The notes: generated by a model not told the origin, from the sequence alone. Positions 1 through 5,518 are shown, counted from the first letter of the stretch. The stretch: DNA of 6,621 bases from CAZXCK01 sp964639225 (GCA_964639225.1 CAZXCK010000183.1:1-6621); one strand, 5' to 3'. Made by a program: numbers and translations.

Positions 1-395
1 GCATCGGTGACCGGGTGAGCTTCGGCGGGCTGGTAAACTCGGTCGAGATGCCGGCACGCTATCATGATTTCGATGCGCTGGCGCTGCCCTCACTGACGCG
101 GCCCAACTGGAAGGAACAATTCGGGCGTGTGCTGGTCGAGGCGATGGCCAGTGGCGTGCCCGTCGTCGGCTCAGACAGCGGCGCCATTCCCGACGTGATC
201 GGCGAGGCCGGGCTGGTCGTGCCCGAAGGTGATGTCGAGGCGCTGGCGGCGGCACTGGCCCGCCTGCAGGCCGATTCTGAGCTGCGCGCCCACCTGAGCG
301 CGGCGGGTCGCCAGCGCGTGCTGGACGGTTTTACGCATGAACAGGTCGCCGCCGCGACCGTCGCCGTATATCATGAGATGCTCACCGGCGTATGA
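1..395 (+). CDS. GT4-type glycosyltransferase, C-terminal fragment (5' end outside window)
   Basis: This is the last ~130 residues of a nucleotide-sugar-dependent glycosyltransferase. The frame is open to the window edge (first full codon at 3) and ends at TGA 393-395. It carries the typical C-terminal Rossmann half of a GT-B enzyme. An E-x7-E pair (Glu codons at 114 and 138) lies in EQFGRVLVEAMASG, followed by PVVGSDSGAIPDVI and GLVVPEGD. In GT4 enzymes this segment binds the sugar nucleotide, with the second Glu contacting the donor sugar or ribose. A final helical stretch (LAAALARLQ, then a basic helix) is also usual. The enzyme probably acts at the inner face of the membrane in polysaccharide, glycolipid or glycoprotein assembly. 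Donor and acceptor cannot be told from this part. A valine GTG at 15 is an internal codon, not a start. GT4-like fold is secure; exact role unknown. Confidence 0.93.
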   Translation, partial: IGDRVSFGGLVNSVEMPARYHDFDALALPSLTRPNWKEQFGRVLVEAMASGVPVVGSDSGAIPDVIGEAGLVVPEGDVEALAAALARLQADSELRAHLSAAGRQRVLDGFTHEQVAAATVAVYHEMLTGV

Positions 396-485
396 TTCTC
401 GTACCTTGTAAATTATGCGCGAAACCGGCAGACTCTAAGGTTCGGCGCATTCGCCAGATGGATGCCGCCGCCCGTTGATTTGAGC

Positions 486-491
486 AGGAGG
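486..491 (+). promoter_or_regulatory. Shine-Dalgarno site AGGAGG that selects a TTG start
   Basis: A perfect AGGAGG lies 8 nt before TTG at 500 and 20 nt before the first in-frame ATG at 512. The spacing therefore favours the TTG start for the TPR gene. Confidence 0.7.
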
Positions 492-499
492 CAGTTTGT

Positions 500-1678
500 T
501 TGTTTACCGGAATGCAACGTCTGATAATCGCACTGCTGGTCATCGGTTTACTGGTGGCGGGAGGGGCGGCGCTCAACGCGCAGAGTACGACTGTTCTGGA
601 CGACCCGCGTCTGGAACCGCTGAATATGTTCGAGCAGGCCGTTGATTCTTACTGGTCGCGCGATTACGAAGCCGCGCTGGAGGGCTTCGACCGGACACTG
701 ACACAGGACCCCCGCAGGGTGGATGCTTATGTCTACCGCAGCGCGGTCTATCGCATTCTCGGCGAGGAAGAACTGGCCGAGCGCGATCTGGCGGCGGCGC
801 TGTCACTGGACCCCAACTCCGCCCTGGCCCACTCCATGCGCGCCCGCCTGCACCTGGCGCAGGATAACCGGCAGCAGGCTCTGATGGACGCCAATCTGGC
901 GATTCGCCTGGACCCGGAACTGGCGATTGCCTATTACAATCGCGGACAGGTGCATATCGCCTCAGACAACTTCGCCGCTGCCCTGCAGGATTTCGACCAG
1001 GCCATCGCTCTGCAGGGCGACCTGGCCGACTTTTACGCCAGTCGCGGCGAAACGTATCGCCGTCTGAACGACTTTGAAGCAGCCCTGGCCGATTTTGGCA
1101 CCGCGCTGGCCATTGACCCGGTGTACACGTGGGTCCTCAACAATCGGGGCCGCACGTACGCCGGCATGGGCGATGTCGAAGCGGCGCTGGCCGATTTTAA
1201 CGCCGCCATCGCCATCGACCCCGGCTACCGCTGGGCTTACGAGAATCGCGCCGAACTCTACGCCGAAACCCTGGGCGATTACTGGGCCGCCATCGCCGAT
1301 TACAGTCAGGCGCTGGTTCTGTCGCCCAACGTCGCCAACCTGCACGCCAACCGGGGCCGCCTGTACATGCAGGTTGGCAGCTACCTGGACGCCCTCGACG
1401 ACTTCGAGCGAGTGGTGGCGCTGTCGCCGCAGTCTGGCGAATCGTTTGTACTGCGCGGGCTGGCTTATTATCACCTGGACAATTTCCAGCGCGCCCTGGG
1501 CGATTTCAACCAGGCCATTACCCTGTGGCCCAATTACGGCGAGGCGTTTTACCACCGGGGGCGGACCTACCGCCAGCTTGGCGACGACACCCGCGCCGAT
1601 GTCGATTTCACACGGGCGGCCTCACTGGGTTATGAGCCGCCCGCCGACGCTCAGGACGAGCAAACCCCAACTGTTTAA
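500..1678 (+). CDS. Secreted or membrane-anchored protein with ten TPR repeats
   Basis: A 392-residue protein made almost wholly of tetratricopeptide repeats. Residues 6-28 form a Sec signal or anchor: Gln-Arg, then a hydrophobic run of about 17 residues, then a possible SPase I site at LNA|QS. No lipobox Cys is present, so it is not a lipoprotein. From about residue 42 there are ten consecutive ~34-residue units, each with the pattern A-x-x-x-R-G-x-x-Y ... A-L-x-D-F-x-x-A-I-x-L-x-P. Unit 7 has one extra residue and unit 4 has QGD in place of the usual DP. A short polar tail ends the protein. TPR arrays are protein-binding superhelices without catalytic activity; this one should act outside the cytoplasm or at the membrane surface, partner unknown. 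TTG 500 fits the ribosome site best; ATG 512 would remove four residues and leave the signal peptide intact. The 104-bp gap upstream has a weak -10-like TATGAT at 391-396 overlapping the previous stop, without a good -35. Confidence 0.93.
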   Translation: MFTGMQRLIIALLVIGLLVAGGAALNAQSTTVLDDPRLEPLNMFEQAVDSYWSRDYEAALEGFDRTLTQDPRRVDAYVYRSAVYRILGEEELAERDLAAALSLDPNSALAHSMRARLHLAQDNRQQALMDANLAIRLDPELAIAYYNRGQVHIASDNFAAALQDFDQAIALQGDLADFYASRGETYRRLNDFEAALADFGTALAIDPVYTWVLNNRGRTYAGMGDVEAALADFNAAIAIDPGYRWAYENRAELYAETLGDYWAAIADYSQALVLSPNVANLHANRGRLYMQVGSYLDALDDFERVVALSPQSGESFVLRGLAYYHLDNFQRALGDFNQAITLWPNYGEAFYHRGRTYRQLGDDTRADVDFTRAASLGYEPPADAQDEQTPTV

Positions 1679-1687
1679 CCGGTACAT

Positions 1688-1715
1688 GCTCCGGGTGGCA
1701 CGCCCCACCCGGAGC
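1688..1715 (+). terminator. Candidate terminator hairpin after the TPR gene
   Basis: A perfect 11-bp stem (GCTCCGGGTGG, loop CACGCC, CCACCCGGAGC) begins 10 nt after the TPR stop. It is followed by GTTCCCC rather than a T-run. It may be an inefficient intrinsic terminator, or a processing or stability hairpin allowing read-through into the phosphoesterase gene, whose start is only 29 nt downstream. Confidence 0.6.
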
Positions 1716-1744
1716 GTTCCCCTGCATTAAGGACCAATCAGCGC

Positions 1745-2557
1745 ATGCCAGAGGTTTACGCCATTGGCGATATTCATGGACATTATGAGCAGATGCTGCG
1801 CCTGCTGCACCGGGCGCGCCTCATCGGCGACGATCACACCTGGACCGGCGCGGACTCCACGCTGGTTTTTGTGGGCGATTATGTCGATCGCGGGCCGGAT
1901 GGCTTCGCGGCGGTTGACTTTATCATGCGACTGGAGCCGCAGGCCGCCGCCGCCGGTGGCGAGATCGTGGCGCTGCTGGGCAACCACGATGCGCTGATCG
2001 TGGCGGCGGATCGCTTCGGCAGTCTGCCGGTGCGAGGGCAGCGGCTTACGTTTCTGCAGGACTGGCGCAGCGTGGGCGGCGTCGAGGCCGACCGTGAGCA
2101 GTTCACCGACGCGCACTATACCTGGCTGGCGCAGCGCCCGGCGATGGCCCAGGTGGGCGCGCGATTGTTCATCCATGCCGACGCCCTGTTCTACGCCGAG
2201 TACGGCACGTCGGTGGAGATGGTCAACCGGCACATCGCCGACCTGCTGGCGGGCAGCGACAGCCGCGCCTGGACGCGCCTGCTGGACCAGTTCGCCGCGC
2301 GGCGCGCTTTCAGTAACAGAGATCGCCTGGGGCGTGCTCACCCGGATGGCGTCACACGAGCGCGGACGTTTTTGCGTCTGTTCGGGGGGCGGCAGATCGT
2401 CCACGGGCACACGCCCATCCCGGTTTTCGCTGGTATGGAGCCAGAAACGGTGAGCGCGCCGGTCGTCTATGCCGAAAACCTGTGTGTCAACATCGACGCC
2501 GGGCTGTATATGGGCAGTCCGGGCTTTGTGTGTCGCCTGCCCGCTCCACAATCCTGA
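1745..2557 (+). CDS. PPP-like metallophosphoesterase (calcineurin-type phosphatase)
   Basis: A 270-residue soluble two-metal phosphoesterase. It shows the family motifs in order: GDIHG at residues 8-12 (metal ligands Asp9, His11), GDYVDRG at 44-50 (Asp45 bridging, Arg49 phosphate contact), GNHD at 79-82 (Asn80, His81), FIHAD at 142-146 and HGHTP at 220-224. It ends with NIDAGLY, a common final strand of these enzymes. GDxVDRG points to the PPP group (PrpA/PrpB, ApaH and Shewanella-like phosphatases) rather than generic nucleases. Substrates in that group are phosphoproteins or dinucleoside polyphosphates; the substrate here is not determinable. Two features differ from the textbook: GNHD where PPP Ser/Thr phosphatases have GNHE, and HAD in the fourth motif where HGG (or HAG in ApaH) is usual. 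ATG 1745 has AAGGA 11 nt upstream. It follows the TPR gene on the same strand but a strong hairpin lies between, so co-transcription is uncertain. The gene converges with the YbjN gene, with 10 bp between the stops. Confidence 0.92.
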   Translation: MPEVYAIGDIHGHYEQMLRLLHRARLIGDDHTWTGADSTLVFVGDYVDRGPDGFAAVDFIMRLEPQAAAAGGEIVALLGNHDALIVAADRFGSLPVRGQRLTFLQDWRSVGGVEADREQFTDAHYTWLAQRPAMAQVGARLFIHADALFYAEYGTSVEMVNRHIADLLAGSDSRAWTRLLDQFAARRAFSNRDRLGRAHPDGVTRARTFLRLFGGRQIVHGHTPIPVFAGMEPETVSAPVVYAENLCVNIDAGLYMGSPGFVCRLPAPQS

Positions 2558-2567
2558 ACGCCCGCCC

Positions 2568-3140
2568 TCAGTTGAGCCGGTCGTCGCTGAGTCTGCCGCT
2601 GCCGTTCATCGTCCGTGACGCATCGGAATCAGTGTCGTCTGCATCGTCGTCCGGTGGCAGGTCCGCCGCTTCGGAATCCGGCGAGTCCTCAATGGCCTGA
2701 ATTTCGGTGGCGGGGTCTGCCTGGGCGTAGATCACACGCAGCAGACCGGGCAGATAGCGGTCGGTTATCAGCACGTTGGCATACACCACCTGCCGGATCA
2801 GCGGCGCGGTGAGGGTGACACCTTCTACGTCGATGCTGGTCTTATAACGGATTTCGCCATCACGGTAGTCGAATTCAAAGTTGCCCATAATCATGCCGTA
2901 ATTGGCGCGGGTGATGTATTCCACCACCGCTTTCATCGTCTCCGGGCTGGCGTTGACCGGGACCACGGAATAGAACACAAACTGCTGCTGTTCTTCGCGG
3001 GCCTGGGCATAACACACCCACTTGCCGTTGGCTCCAGCGTAGGGCAGGCTGAGAACTGGCTTGCCTTCCAGCCATTGAGATGACCAGTCCTCATCTTCGA
3101 AGAACTCGATCATCGCGTCAAAAATCGGGCCGGTTTTCAT
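2568..3140 (-). CDS. YbjN-domain protein with acidic disordered tail
   Basis: A 190-residue cytoplasmic protein that I recognise as a YbjN-domain member (a type III secretion chaperone-like fold; E. coli YbjN is described as a putative sensory-transduction or stress regulator). Family-typical segments are FYSVVPVN at 56-63, the TRANYGMIMGNFEFDYRDGE stretch at 78-97, RYKTSIDVEG at 98-107, and LIRQVVYANV with the following DRYLPGL up to about residue 133. No catalytic residues are expected. From about residue 151 the protein turns into a low-complexity Asp/Ser/Pro tail (PPDDDADDTDSDAS), probably disordered and beyond the core domain. The start is ATG at 3140 with AGGA at 3153-3156, 12 nt away, somewhat long. 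It lies 48 bp downstream of a small ORF on the same strand and may share its promoter. The family call is firm, but the molecular function is unknown. Confidence 0.9.
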   Translation of the reverse strand: MKTGPIFDAMIEFFEDEDWSSQWLEGKPVLSLPYAGANGKWVCYAQAREEQQQFVFYSVVPVNASPETMKAVVEYITRANYGMIMGNFEFDYRDGEIRYKTSIDVEGVTLTAPLIRQVVYANVLITDRYLPGLLRVIYAQADPATEIQAIEDSPDSEAADLPPDDDADDTDSDASRTMNGSGRLSDDRLN

Positions 3141-3188
3141 AAATCGTGTGTATCCTGGACTGACGCATTGGGTGCGGGGGGATATCGA

Positions 3189-3404
3189 TCAGTGTCCCTT
3201 ATCGCTGTCATGGTCGCGCTGGGCGCTGCGATCCTGACCTTCGGTGACAACGGGGGCGCTGCTGTTGACGGCTCCGGCGTTGTTCTGGCGGCTGGCTGGC
3301 GATGGCGGCGGTGACTCGTGCTGGTCGTGTGGTTCCAGAACCGGGCGCGGCAAAACACCGGACTGCGTTGTCGCGTTCTGGGTCGTGCGTGTTCGTTCAG
3401 GCAT
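3189..3404 (-). CDS. Possible small disordered hypothetical protein (71 aa)
   Basis: I do not recognise this protein. It is 71 residues, hydrophilic, rich in Pro, Ser, Gln, Asn, Arg and Asp, with no Cys, no membrane segment and almost no hydrophobic core, so it is probably disordered. Three things support it as a gene. The ATG at 3404 is preceded by a purine-rich GGTGGGGG 10 nt away. By hand count about 70% of its codons end in G or C, and its latter half uses common codons such as GCC, AGC, CAG and GAC. A plausible sigma70-type promoter lies at 3452-3480. It ends 48 bp before the YbjN gene on the same strand, so the two may form a unit. A competing frame with a GTG start at 3421 overlaps the YbjN start as ATGA, but has rarer codons and an Arg/His/Thr-rich product. 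If neither is translated, 3141-3578 would be a 438-bp noncoding stretch. Confidence 0.42.
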   Translation of the reverse strand: MPERTRTTQNATTQSGVLPRPVLEPHDQHESPPPSPASRQNNAGAVNSSAPVVTEGQDRSAQRDHDSDKGH

Positions 3405-3429
3405 AACAGATGAACCCCCACCGATGAGC

Positions 3430-3491
3430 GAACATTTGTCTACGGGCTTCTATCTTACCCACTTTAATCCTGAAACGCAATCTAAATGTTC
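3430..3491. repeat. Inverted repeat GAACATTT / AAATGTTC flanking the candidate promoter
   Basis: Perfect 8-bp arms lie at 3430-3437 and 3484-3491, with centres 54 bp apart (about five helical turns). The arms bracket the candidate promoter at 3452-3480. They could be paired operator half-sites, or arms of a long-loop RNA stem. Chance cannot be excluded for 8-bp arms. Confidence 0.5.
3452..3480 (-). promoter_or_regulatory. Candidate sigma70 promoter for the small ORF and YbjN gene
   Basis: Read on the minus strand, TTGCGT (3480-3475) and TAAGAT (3457-3452) are separated by exactly 17 nt. Transcription would start near 3445, giving a leader of about 40 nt before ATG 3404. The -10 matches four of six consensus bases and the -35 three of six. 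It sits inside the 8-bp inverted repeat at 3430-3491. Confidence 0.42.
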
Positions 3492-3492
3492 A

Positions 3493-3552
3493 GGCAGATG
3501 CCAGCCCCATGCCGGCGAATCAGCGACTCATGCGGTTGACCTGGCATCTGCC
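3493..3552 (-). terminator. 12-bp perfect inverted repeat downstream of osmC; possible terminator stem
   Basis: GGCAGATGCCAG at 3493-3504 is the exact reverse complement of CTGGCATCTGCC at 3541-3552, with a 36-nt loop. On the osmC strand the stem begins 26 nt after the stop codon. No T-run follows (the next bases read TGAACATTTAG). It could be a terminator, a 3'-end stabilising stem, or a protein-binding dyad. The inverted repeat itself is certain; the terminator role is a guess. Confidence 0.5.
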
Positions 3553-3578
3553 GCGAGCAGGCAGGCTGCGCCCGTCCG

Positions 3579-4004
3579 CTATTTCAGCTCGGCATTCAGT
3601 TCGATCTGCACGCCAGCCAGCGCCTGGCTGACCGGGCAGTTCTGCTTGGCGCCCTCGGCCAGTTCCAGGAAGGTCGCCTGGTCGATGCCGGGAACCTCGG
3701 CCACCATGTTCAGCTCGATGCGGGTGATGCGGAAACCGGCTTCCTGCTTCTCCAGGTGAACGCGGGCATTGGTCTCGATGCGCGTCGGCTCGAAGCCAGC
3801 GCGACCCAGCGCGCCACTGAAAGCCATCGAGAAGCAGCCCGCATGAGCCGCGCCGATGAGTTCATCCGGGTTGGTGCCGGGTTCTTCTTCAAAACGGGTG
3901 GAAAACGAGTATTTCCCCTCGAAGGCGCCGCTGCCCAGCTTCATCGTGCCGGTGCCCTCTTTAAGGCTGCCTTCCCAGATCGCATTGGCTTTACGCACGG
4001 CCAT
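3579..4004 (-). CDS. osmC: OsmC family peroxiredoxin
   Basis: A 141-residue protein with end-to-end similarity to E. coli OsmC (143 aa), a thiol peroxidase that reduces organic hydroperoxides in the cytoplasm as a domain-swapped homodimer. Visible landmarks: WEGSLKEGTGT at 10-20, TRFEEEPGTNP at 36-46 with the active-site Arg at 37, ELIGAAHAGCFSMA at 48-61 with the peroxidatic Cys at 57, and NCPVSQAL at 122-129 with the resolving Cys at 123. The Cys pair and the complete length argue for an active enzyme. By the ten-residue spacing to the Cys, the position of the catalytic Glu in Ohr and E. coli OsmC is Asp47 here (NPDEL), a conservative variant I recall as common in the family. ATG 4004 has AAGGAG 11 nt upstream. 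It appears monocistronic, with a candidate promoter and a dyad upstream and a 12-bp inverted repeat downstream. OsmC rather than Ohr is supported by the GAAHAGCFSMA motif. Confidence 0.96.
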   Translation of the reverse strand: MAVRKANAIWEGSLKEGTGTMKLGSGAFEGKYSFSTRFEEEPGTNPDELIGAAHAGCFSMAFSGALGRAGFEPTRIETNARVHLEKQEAGFRITRIELNMVAEVPGIDQATFLELAEGAKQNCPVSQALAGVQIELNAELK

Positions 4005-4015
4005 AACTGTTTTTA

Positions 4016-4021
4016 CTCCTT
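4016..4021 (-). promoter_or_regulatory. Shine-Dalgarno site AAGGAG of osmC
   Basis: A consensus AAGGAG on the minus strand, 11 nt before ATG 4004. It confirms the start that also matches the length of OsmC. Confidence 0.7.
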
Positions 4022-4042
4022 CAGTCTGTGTGTTAACGTCTC

Positions 4043-4086
4043 ATGCTGGAATCGGATTGGCGGCCCGCAGACCGCCAAACCAGCAT
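4043..4086. repeat. Nested inverted repeat in the putative osmC leader
   Basis: Outer arms ATGCTGG (4043-4049) and CCAGCAT (4080-4086) enclose inner arms TTGGCGG (4057-4063) and CCGCCAA (4072-4078) with an 8-nt loop. Both arm pairs are perfect 7-mers, joined by a 7-nt and a 1-nt bulge. The structure lies just downstream of the candidate osmC -10, at the predicted 5' end of the transcript. It could be an operator or an mRNA 5' stem. Confidence 0.5.
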
Positions 4087-4088
4087 AG

Positions 4089-4097
4089 ACTATACCA
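4089..4097 (-). promoter_or_regulatory. Candidate extended -10 promoter element for osmC
   Basis: The minus strand reads TGGTATAGT, which fits an extended -10 (TGn followed by a hexamer matching five of six bases of TATAAT). There is no convincing -35, which extended -10 promoters can lack. Transcription would begin near 4082, giving a leader of about 78 nt. An alternative overlapping -10 is TATGCT at 4082-4087. Confidence 0.4.
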
Positions 4098-4140
4098 GCG
4101 CGCGGAGCCTGACACGCTGGATTTTCTCGAAACATTAATC

Positions 4141-4157
4141 CCGGCTGCGGCAGCCGG
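4141..4157 (-). terminator. Candidate terminator hairpin of the exported three-module gene
   Basis: A perfect 7-bp GC-rich stem (CCGGCTG, 3-nt loop, CAGCCGG) starts 5 nt after the TAA at 4163-4165. On the minus strand it is followed by GATTAATGTTT, T-containing but not a strong U-tract. The remaining 4005-4140 region holds the osmC leader dyad and promoter candidate and no other supported gene. Confidence 0.5.
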
Positions 4158-4162
4158 TCACA

Positions 4163-5506
4163 TTATTCGGCGGCTGGCAGGTCCAGCATGGCGTAAGCCA
4201 CCGGCTGCGGACCCATACCCAGGTCCACCATCGCCCACAGCAGCACACGCGCGCCTGCCGGGTAATCGGCGGGAATGGGCAGCATCACCCGGCCCGTGAA
4301 TGGCAGCTCGTCGTAAACCACCGGAGACAGCGCCATCGGGTCCGCACCAGGGCCAACGTCGTCCAGGTTGTAAATCATCAACGACACCGAGTCAGCGCCA
4401 TCGGCCACCCAGCTTACGCCGATGGTCTCGCCGGGCACAACGGTGTCTTCATCGGCCATAAAGAACTCGATCAGCACGTCGATCCCCAGCGCTTCATCGA
4501 CATACGCGCCGCAATCGTCGTCCGGGCTGCCCATCACGGCTACCTGCTGCGGTGTCAGCTCGCAGCCGGCGACTGGCTCAAGCGGCACAGGTTCCATCGG
4601 GATAACGGGTTCCTCGGCCTCTTCTAGCGGCTCTTCCACGACTTCGTCATCGCTGGGTTCTTCTCCCGCTGGCGCTTCCGGCTCGGCGGGCAGCTCCGGC
4701 TGGACGACTGGCGTTGGCTCCGGCGCAGCCGGGGCAGCCGCCTCGTCGCTGATCAGCACGTCGATGACGCGCTCATCGTAGACATCGCCACTAATCACGT
4801 CGATCAGGCGCAGACGAATCTGGGCGCTGTCGCTGCCATTCACCGGATTGATGCGCACCAGTCCCTCACCTTCAGAGCCAACCCACAGGAATTCGCGCGG
4901 CAGCTCGACCGGCAGGGCGCTGCCATCCGGCAGAACCTGGTCGAAGAGCAGGTTAGCGGTGGGCCAGCGATTCTCCACCTGCCATGCGACTTCCAGCCGC
5001 CCGACGTTCGAGGCGACATCGACCGCCGGCACGCGATCGGTCTGCGCGGTGAATGCGGCAATAGACGGCTGCTGCGCGCTCATGGCGTCCATGTCATATG
5101 GCAGCGTGGCGATCGCCTGATCGACGATGTTGCCAGCCGCGTCCTGAATCGACACGCGGTAAGTGGGCGGGCTGAAGGTCATGCTGTGCTCAACAACCAG
5201 CATACTCTGAGCGCTGACAGGCACTTCGGCATTCGGGTCGGTGATGTCGACCCACTCGCCCAGGCGGTATGTTTCGACGGCTACGCGCTGGCCGGCCTGC
5301 AGGTGGATGGCGTGCCACGACAGAATGGCGGTAATCTCGCCCGCCTCGACATTGTTAACGGTCAGCGGCGGCGAGGCGTCGCTGATCTCGACGGTAAACC
5401 GGATGACGGCGGGCGGCGGCTCGGCGGCGGTCTGGGCCAGCGCCGCCACGCTGGTGGCGAACACCAGGACAAACAGGGCCAGCATCAGCAGATGTTTTCT
5501 CTTCAT
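4163..5506 (-). CDS. Exported protein with three Ig-like beta modules and a Pro/Glu linker
   Basis: I do not recognise a named family. With ATG 5506 the product is 447 residues. Residues 1-24 are a classic Sec signal peptide (MKRKH, hydrophobic core, ALA|QT cleavage). Two beta-rich modules follow, about 34-135 and 147-253. Both open with a hydrophobic-x-x-Phe-Thr strand, have a Trp-containing strand (LSWHAI; VAWQVE), and close with an R-x-x-(I/L)-x-D strand. Residues 255-312 are a Pro/Glu/Ala-rich acidic linker. Cys315 and Cys332 may form a disulfide. A third module (344-447) has the pattern VVPGETIGVSW then ADSVSLMIYNL, which resembles the Pro-Gly-x-x-(I/V)-x-(V/L)-x-W Ig-like modules common in exported Chloroflexota proteins. 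No catalytic motif is seen; a binding or envelope scaffold role is an inference. No second membrane helix or sorting signal is present, so the protein is probably released or loosely held. GTG at 5521 would add five residues but contains the ribosome site. Confidence 0.88.
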   Translation of the reverse strand: MKRKHLLMLALFVLVFATSVAALAQTAAEPPPAVIRFTVEISDASPPLTVNNVEAGEITAILSWHAIHLQAGQRVAVETYRLGEWVDITDPNAEVPVSAQSMLVVEHSMTFSPPTYRVSIQDAAGNIVDQAIATLPYDMDAMSAQQPSIAAFTAQTDRVPAVDVASNVGRLEVAWQVENRWPTANLLFDQVLPDGSALPVELPREFLWVGSEGEGLVRINPVNGSDSAQIRLRLIDVISGDVYDERVIDVLISDEAAAPAAPEPTPVVQPELPAEPEAPAGEEPSDDEVVEEPLEEAEEPVIPMEPVPLEPVAGCELTPQQVAVMGSPDDDCGAYVDEALGIDVLIEFFMADEDTVVPGETIGVSWVADGADSVSLMIYNLDDVGPGADPMALSPVVYDELPFTGRVMLPIPADYPAGARVLLWAMVDLGMGPQPVAYAMLDLPAAE

Positions 5507-5512
5507 CGTGCG

Positions 5513-5518
5513 CTCCTT
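5513..5518 (-). promoter_or_regulatory. Shine-Dalgarno site AAGGAG that fixes the start at ATG 5506
   Basis: AAGGAG on the minus strand lies 6 nt before ATG 5506. It falls within the first codons of a longer GTG-started reading at 5521, which argues for the shorter protein. Confidence 0.72.

Noticed and set aside
962..1555. Minus-strand open frame (197 aa) opposite the TPR gene
   Set aside because: It mirrors the TPR periodicity of the plus strand and has no independent domain.
600..1670. Possible tandem DNA repeat or CRISPR-like array in the TPR gene
   Set aside because: The periodicity is at protein level (about 102 bp per unit) with diverged DNA; there are no identical repeats with unique spacers.
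1074..1730. Plus-strand alternative frame (218 aa) inside the TPR gene
   Set aside because: Its product is rich in Pro, Thr, Trp and Arg and is a frame-shifted reading of the TPR repeats; the TPR frame has clear domain support.
1727..2551. Long minus-strand open frame (274 aa) opposite the metallophosphoesterase
   Set aside because: The plus strand carries five ordered catalytic motifs and a ribosome site. The antisense product is Arg/His/Gln-rich with no recognisable domain, as expected of a GC-rich shadow frame.
3137..3421. 94-aa minus-strand frame with GTG start and ATGA overlap with the YbjN gene
   Set aside because: The overlap is attractive, but the product is Arg/His/Thr/Pro-rich and uses rarer codons (AGA, ATA, AGG, TTA, CGA). 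The overlapping 71-aa ATG frame has a better start context. Kept only as an alternative.
3244..3759. Plus-strand 171-aa frame across the osmC 3' end and the intergenic region
   Set aside because: It runs antisense through the certain osmC gene and through two inverted repeats, and has no domain or ribosome site.
4422..4781. Ser/Gly-rich plus-strand frame (119 aa) within the exported three-module gene
   Set aside because: It is the reverse reading of the Pro/Glu linker; low-complexity Ser/Gly runs are expected there.
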